From contig CAJTSP010000132.1 of NCBI GenBank assembly GCA_910578965.1, positions 1 through 7,318 on the forward strand: DNA of 7,318 nt, written 5' to 3'. Positions 5,568-7,318 of this stretch are shown piece after piece. The position numbers were made by a program, and so were the translations under genes. Each line of letters opens with the position of its first letter. The first letter of the stretch is position 1. The DNA comes from an uncultured Oscillospiraceae bacterium (GTDB lineage Bacteria > Bacillota > Clostridia > Oscillospirales > Ruminococcaceae). Under the pieces are notes generated by a model. That model was not told where the DNA came from and made no database searches. It saw nothing but the letters and a program-made list of their open reading frames with translations.

Positions 5568-6113
5568 ATGGCGCATACGGAAGAGTTTCTCTCGGCCGAA
5601 ACCGTATTTTCGGGGCGGGTGTTCCGGGTAACGCTGGATGAGGTGCGCTTGGAGAACGGCAAAACCGCCAGGCGTGAGGTGGTACGCCACAACGGCGGGG
5701 CCTGCATCGCAGCCCTCACCGAGGCCGGCGAGGTGTACCTGGTGCGGCAATACCGTTATGCCATGGGGCAGGAATTGTGGGAGCTGCCTGCCGGCAAGCT
5801 GGAAGCAGGGGAAGACCCCTTTGAGGCCGCCAAACGGGAGCTGGCCGAGGAATGCGGCCTTGTGGCCGACCATTTTACCGACCTTGGCCCCATCTACCCC
5901 ACGGTGGGCTACTGTACCGAGATCATCTGGACCTGGGCGGCCACCGGCCTGCACAAGACCCGGATGCGCCTGGATGAGGACGAATTCCTCACCCCGGTAA
6001 AGATGCCGCTGGAAAAGGCGGTGGATATGGTATTTTCCGGGGAAATCCGGGATTCCAAAACGGTGGCGGCATTGCTGAAGCTGGCCGAGAAAAAACGACG
6101 GGGCGAACTGTAG
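5568..6113 (+). CDS. Nudix hydrolase, ADP-ribose pyrophosphatase type
   Basis: This 181-residue cytoplasmic enzyme probably hydrolyses ADP-ribose or related nucleotide sugars to AMP and a sugar phosphate. The Nudix box GX5EX7REUXEEXGU is intact at 76-98: G76, E82, R90, E91, L92, E94, E95, G97, L98. E91, E94 and E95 are the expected metal-binding glutamates. The N-terminal strand region with RREVVRHNGGACIAAL (35-50) and VRQYRYAMGQELWELPAGKLE (59-79) is characteristic of ADP-ribose pyrophosphatases. So is the proline loop after the box (PIYPTVGYCTE, 108-118), which replaces the usual SPG. The start is supported by GAGGTG seven bases upstream of ATG. It begins 140 bases after the CBS gene; a 6-bp hairpin GGCCGG/CCGGCC (5530-5535 and 5542-5547) lies just ahead of the ribosome binding site. 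Substrate specificity cannot be settled from sequence alone. The name nudF is possible but not assigned. Confidence 0.92.
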   Translation: MAHTEEFLSAETVFSGRVFRVTLDEVRLENGKTARREVVRHNGGACIAALTEAGEVYLVRQYRYAMGQELWELPAGKLEAGEDPFEAAKRELAEECGLVADHFTDLGPIYPTVGYCTEIIWTWAATGLHKTRMRLDEDEFLTPVKMPLEKAVDMVFSGEIRDSKTVAALLKLAEKKRRGEL

Positions 6114-6164
6114 GAACCTGTATCCATAGGCGGGGGATACCGGATGGGCGAGAGGGCTTTCCTG

Positions 6165-6196
6165 CCTGCAGGGCAAAAACCGCAGGGATGCTTTTT
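6165..6196 (+). terminator. Weak candidate terminator after the Nudix gene
   Basis: CCTGC (6165-6169) plus GG (6171-6172) pair with CC (6180-6181) plus GCAGG (6182-6186), with one bulged A and a seven-base GCAAAAA loop. TTTTT (6192-6196) begins five bases after the stem. The offset T run and bulge make it a poor or partial terminator. Read-through into the next gene is plausible. Two further short hairpins follow: GGGCAA/TTGCCC at 6226-6242 and CCTGT/ACAGG at 6259-6272, neither with a T run. Confidence 0.35.
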
Positions 6197-6281
6197 GTAT
6201 TTCAAGGTTTTTTATTGCGGCAGGCGGGCAAGGGCTTTGCCCAGACGGCCGTGCAGGCCCTGTAAATACAGGTCCCCGTAT

Positions 6282-6336
6282 ATCAAAAATTGCCGGAGCC
6301 TGCTTTTGGGGGCGGCCGGGAATTGATATTTTTGAT
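6282..6336. repeat. 9-bp AT-rich inverted repeat before the membrane-protein gene
   Basis: ATCAAAAAT (6282-6290) and ATTTTTGAT (6328-6336) are perfect inverted copies 37 bases apart. The right copy ends one base before the GAGGAG ribosome binding site (6338-6343). The left copy could pair with the right in mRNA and affect ribosome access, or both could be half-sites for a DNA-binding protein. A TTGAT direct repeat with a nine-base period (6323-6327, 6332-6336) overlaps the right arm. Function is unproven. Confidence 0.45.
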
Positions 6337-6352
6337 TGAGGAGTGAAGGAGT

Positions 6353-7204
6353 ATGAATTCGTCGGGCAGTTACACCATGGCAGGCAATATCGTTTCGATG
6401 CTGTTTTGGGTGGTTGCCATCGGGGCAATCGTCTATAACCTCTTTATCAAAAAGAGCAAAAACCGCGCAAAGGCGGCCTCCGGCGAGGACTTAGGCCGGG
6501 TGCAGCAGGCGGTGCGGGGGCTTTTGCCGCCCGACAGCCAGGATGCCACCATCGTGTACGCGCACTGGGAGGACGTACAGTCCAGCGGGCGGACGGTGCG
6601 CACTACATACTACCGGTATGCGGCGGCTTTTAAGGCCGAGACGCTTTGGGTGTTCCCGCTGCAAATTGACAAAAAGACCCACGACACAAGGGCCGGCTCG
6701 CCCTGGGTCCTGGCCCCCGACAAGCTGGGCAAGGTTATGGTAACCATCAAGGACCAGGGCGGCGCGGTCCAGCGGGTTGAAACCTGGCTGGCCGACAAGC
6801 AGGGGGACGTGATTCTTAAGCTGTATGTCAATGCCGAAAACCTCAACAGCAGCAAGTACCTGCCGATGAATATCCTGCAGGAGGACGAATGCGCGGCCTT
6901 TGAGCGGTTCATCAGCCCGCTGGCCCAGAAGGTGGCAGCCGACAACCCCGGCATCGATGAGATAATTTCCAAAAAAAGCGCCGGCGGCACGGGCGGGCTG
7001 GCGGTCGGGCTTTCGGTCGGCGGCCTGCTGGGCGGGATCTTTGCGCCCAGCTTTGGAGTGATCCTCTGCCTGGTGGGGCTGATCTTTGCCATAAACGGCA
7101 AGCGCAAGGGTAACCCGGGCAACAAGGCGTTGATCACCAGCGGGGTGTGTATGGCGCTCTCGGTGGCGTACCTGATCTTCTACTATACGGTGCTGTTTGT
7201 GTAA
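6353..7204 (+). CDS. Uncharacterised multi-span membrane protein
   Basis: I do not recognise this 283-residue protein. A hydrophobic segment at about 11-32 (SMLFWVVAIGAIVYNLFI core) is followed by the basic stretch KKSKNRAK. A soluble middle domain spans about 40-205 and is rich in charged residues, with strand-like stretches such as TTYYRYAAAFKAETLWVFPLQ (84-104). The C-terminal part is glycine-rich and hydrophobic: about 211-247 forms one or two spans, then the basic loop NGKRKGNPGNK (248-258), then a last span at about 260-281. This tail recalls the small two-span DUF4190-like module, an impression rather than a match. By the positive-inside rule the basic flanks would be cytoplasmic. The start is supported by GAGGAG nine bases upstream; a second AAGGAG lies one base from ATG, too close to serve. 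It uses TTA codons and ends just before a strong terminator. No enzyme motif is visible. Real gene, unknown function. Confidence 0.85.
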   Translation: MNSSGSYTMAGNIVSMLFWVVAIGAIVYNLFIKKSKNRAKAASGEDLGRVQQAVRGLLPPDSQDATIVYAHWEDVQSSGRTVRTTYYRYAAAFKAETLWVFPLQIDKKTHDTRAGSPWVLAPDKLGKVMVTIKDQGGAVQRVETWLADKQGDVILKLYVNAENLNSSKYLPMNILQEDECAAFERFISPLAQKVAADNPGIDEIISKKSAGGTGGLAVGLSVGGLLGGIFAPSFGVILCLVGLIFAINGKRKGNPGNKALITSGVCMALSVAYLIFYYTVLFV

Positions 7205-7241
7205 GGGAGCTGCGCGGACATCCAAAAAACGGCTTATCAAA

Positions 7242-7300
7242 ATCCCCCGGCCGGGCTGCTTTGCGGCAGCCTTTGGCCGGGGGATCGTTTTGTATCTTTT
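7242..7300 (+). terminator. Strong intrinsic terminator after the membrane-protein gene
   Basis: ATCCCCCGGCC (7242-7252) pairs perfectly with GGCCGGGGGAT (7275-7285). Inside, GGCTGC (7254-7259) pairs with GCAGCC (7266-7271) around the loop TTTGCG, with a two-T bulge between the stems. T-rich sequence follows (GTTTTGTATCTTTT, 7287-7300). On the minus strand the hairpin is followed by TTTTGATAAG, so it might also work in the other direction for a gene to the right of the window. It ends the plus-strand gene group 37 bases after the stop codon. Confidence 0.88.
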
Positions 7301-7318
7301 GGGGGCCGGGCCGGGGAT

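Noticed and set aside
5250..6428. Minus-strand open frame of 392 codons across the CBS and Nudix genes
   Set aside because: It overlaps two well-supported genes, its product is proline- and arginine-rich without motifs, and it has no conserved domain. It is a shadow frame.
6491..7240. Minus-strand open frame of 249 codons opposite the membrane-protein gene
   Set aside because: The plus-strand gene has a good ribosome binding site, membrane segments and a terminator; the antisense frame would run through the terminator hairpin side and shows no motifs.
1..7318. CRISPR array, insertion sequence, prophage, tRNA or rRNA
   Set aside because: No regularly spaced direct repeats, transposase or phage-like proteins, or recognisable tRNA/rRNA sequence were found on either strand.

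Overview
The window looks like chromosomal DNA from a GC-rich anaerobic Firmicute. An Oscillospiraceae/Ruminococcaceae-type gut bacterium (Faecalibacterium/Subdoligranulum/Gemmiger-like) is my best guess. This is inferred from the G/C-ending codons, strong GGAGG-type ribosome binding sites, a sigma-A promoter with a near-consensus TTGACA-17-TACAAT arrangement, and a single-chain pyruvate:ferredoxin oxidoreductase typical of anaerobic fermenters. I see no phage, transposase, CRISPR, rRNA or tRNA signature.

Layout. Bases 1-323 contain no gene I can support. They hold a very strong intrinsic terminator (33-82) for a plus-strand gene lying outside the window, followed by an almost continuous run of inverted repeats up to 303. 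The minus strand from 3998 to 324 encodes the 1224-residue pyruvate:ferredoxin oxidoreductase. A 526-base divergent intergenic region (3999-4524) carries a candidate minus-strand promoter and structured leader for that gene, and a plus-strand promoter and structured leader for the next one. The plus strand then carries a CorC-type twin-CBS protein (4525-5427), a Nudix hydrolase of the ADP-ribose pyrophosphatase type (5568-6113) and an unrecognised membrane protein (6353-7204). A strong terminator closes the window (7242-7300).

How they fit together. The oxidoreductase is the central catabolic enzyme (pyruvate to acetyl-CoA, CO2 and reduced ferredoxin), and its codon use suggests high expression. 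The three plus-strand genes could be one transcript or partly separate units. The gaps are 140 and 239 bases, and a weak terminator-like hairpin sits after the Nudix gene. No shared pathway is evident: the CBS protein suggests ion/nucleotide sensing, the Nudix enzyme nucleotide-sugar housekeeping, and the last gene is unknown.

The most interesting signals are the nested inverted-repeat tract downstream of the oxidoreductase gene, an apparent insertion of about 48 residues with a Cys-x-Cys-x2-Cys motif in the oxidoreductase's thiamine-diphosphate domain, the interlocked stems in the CBS gene leader, and the membrane protein of unknown function. I do not see a clearly new multi-gene system here.
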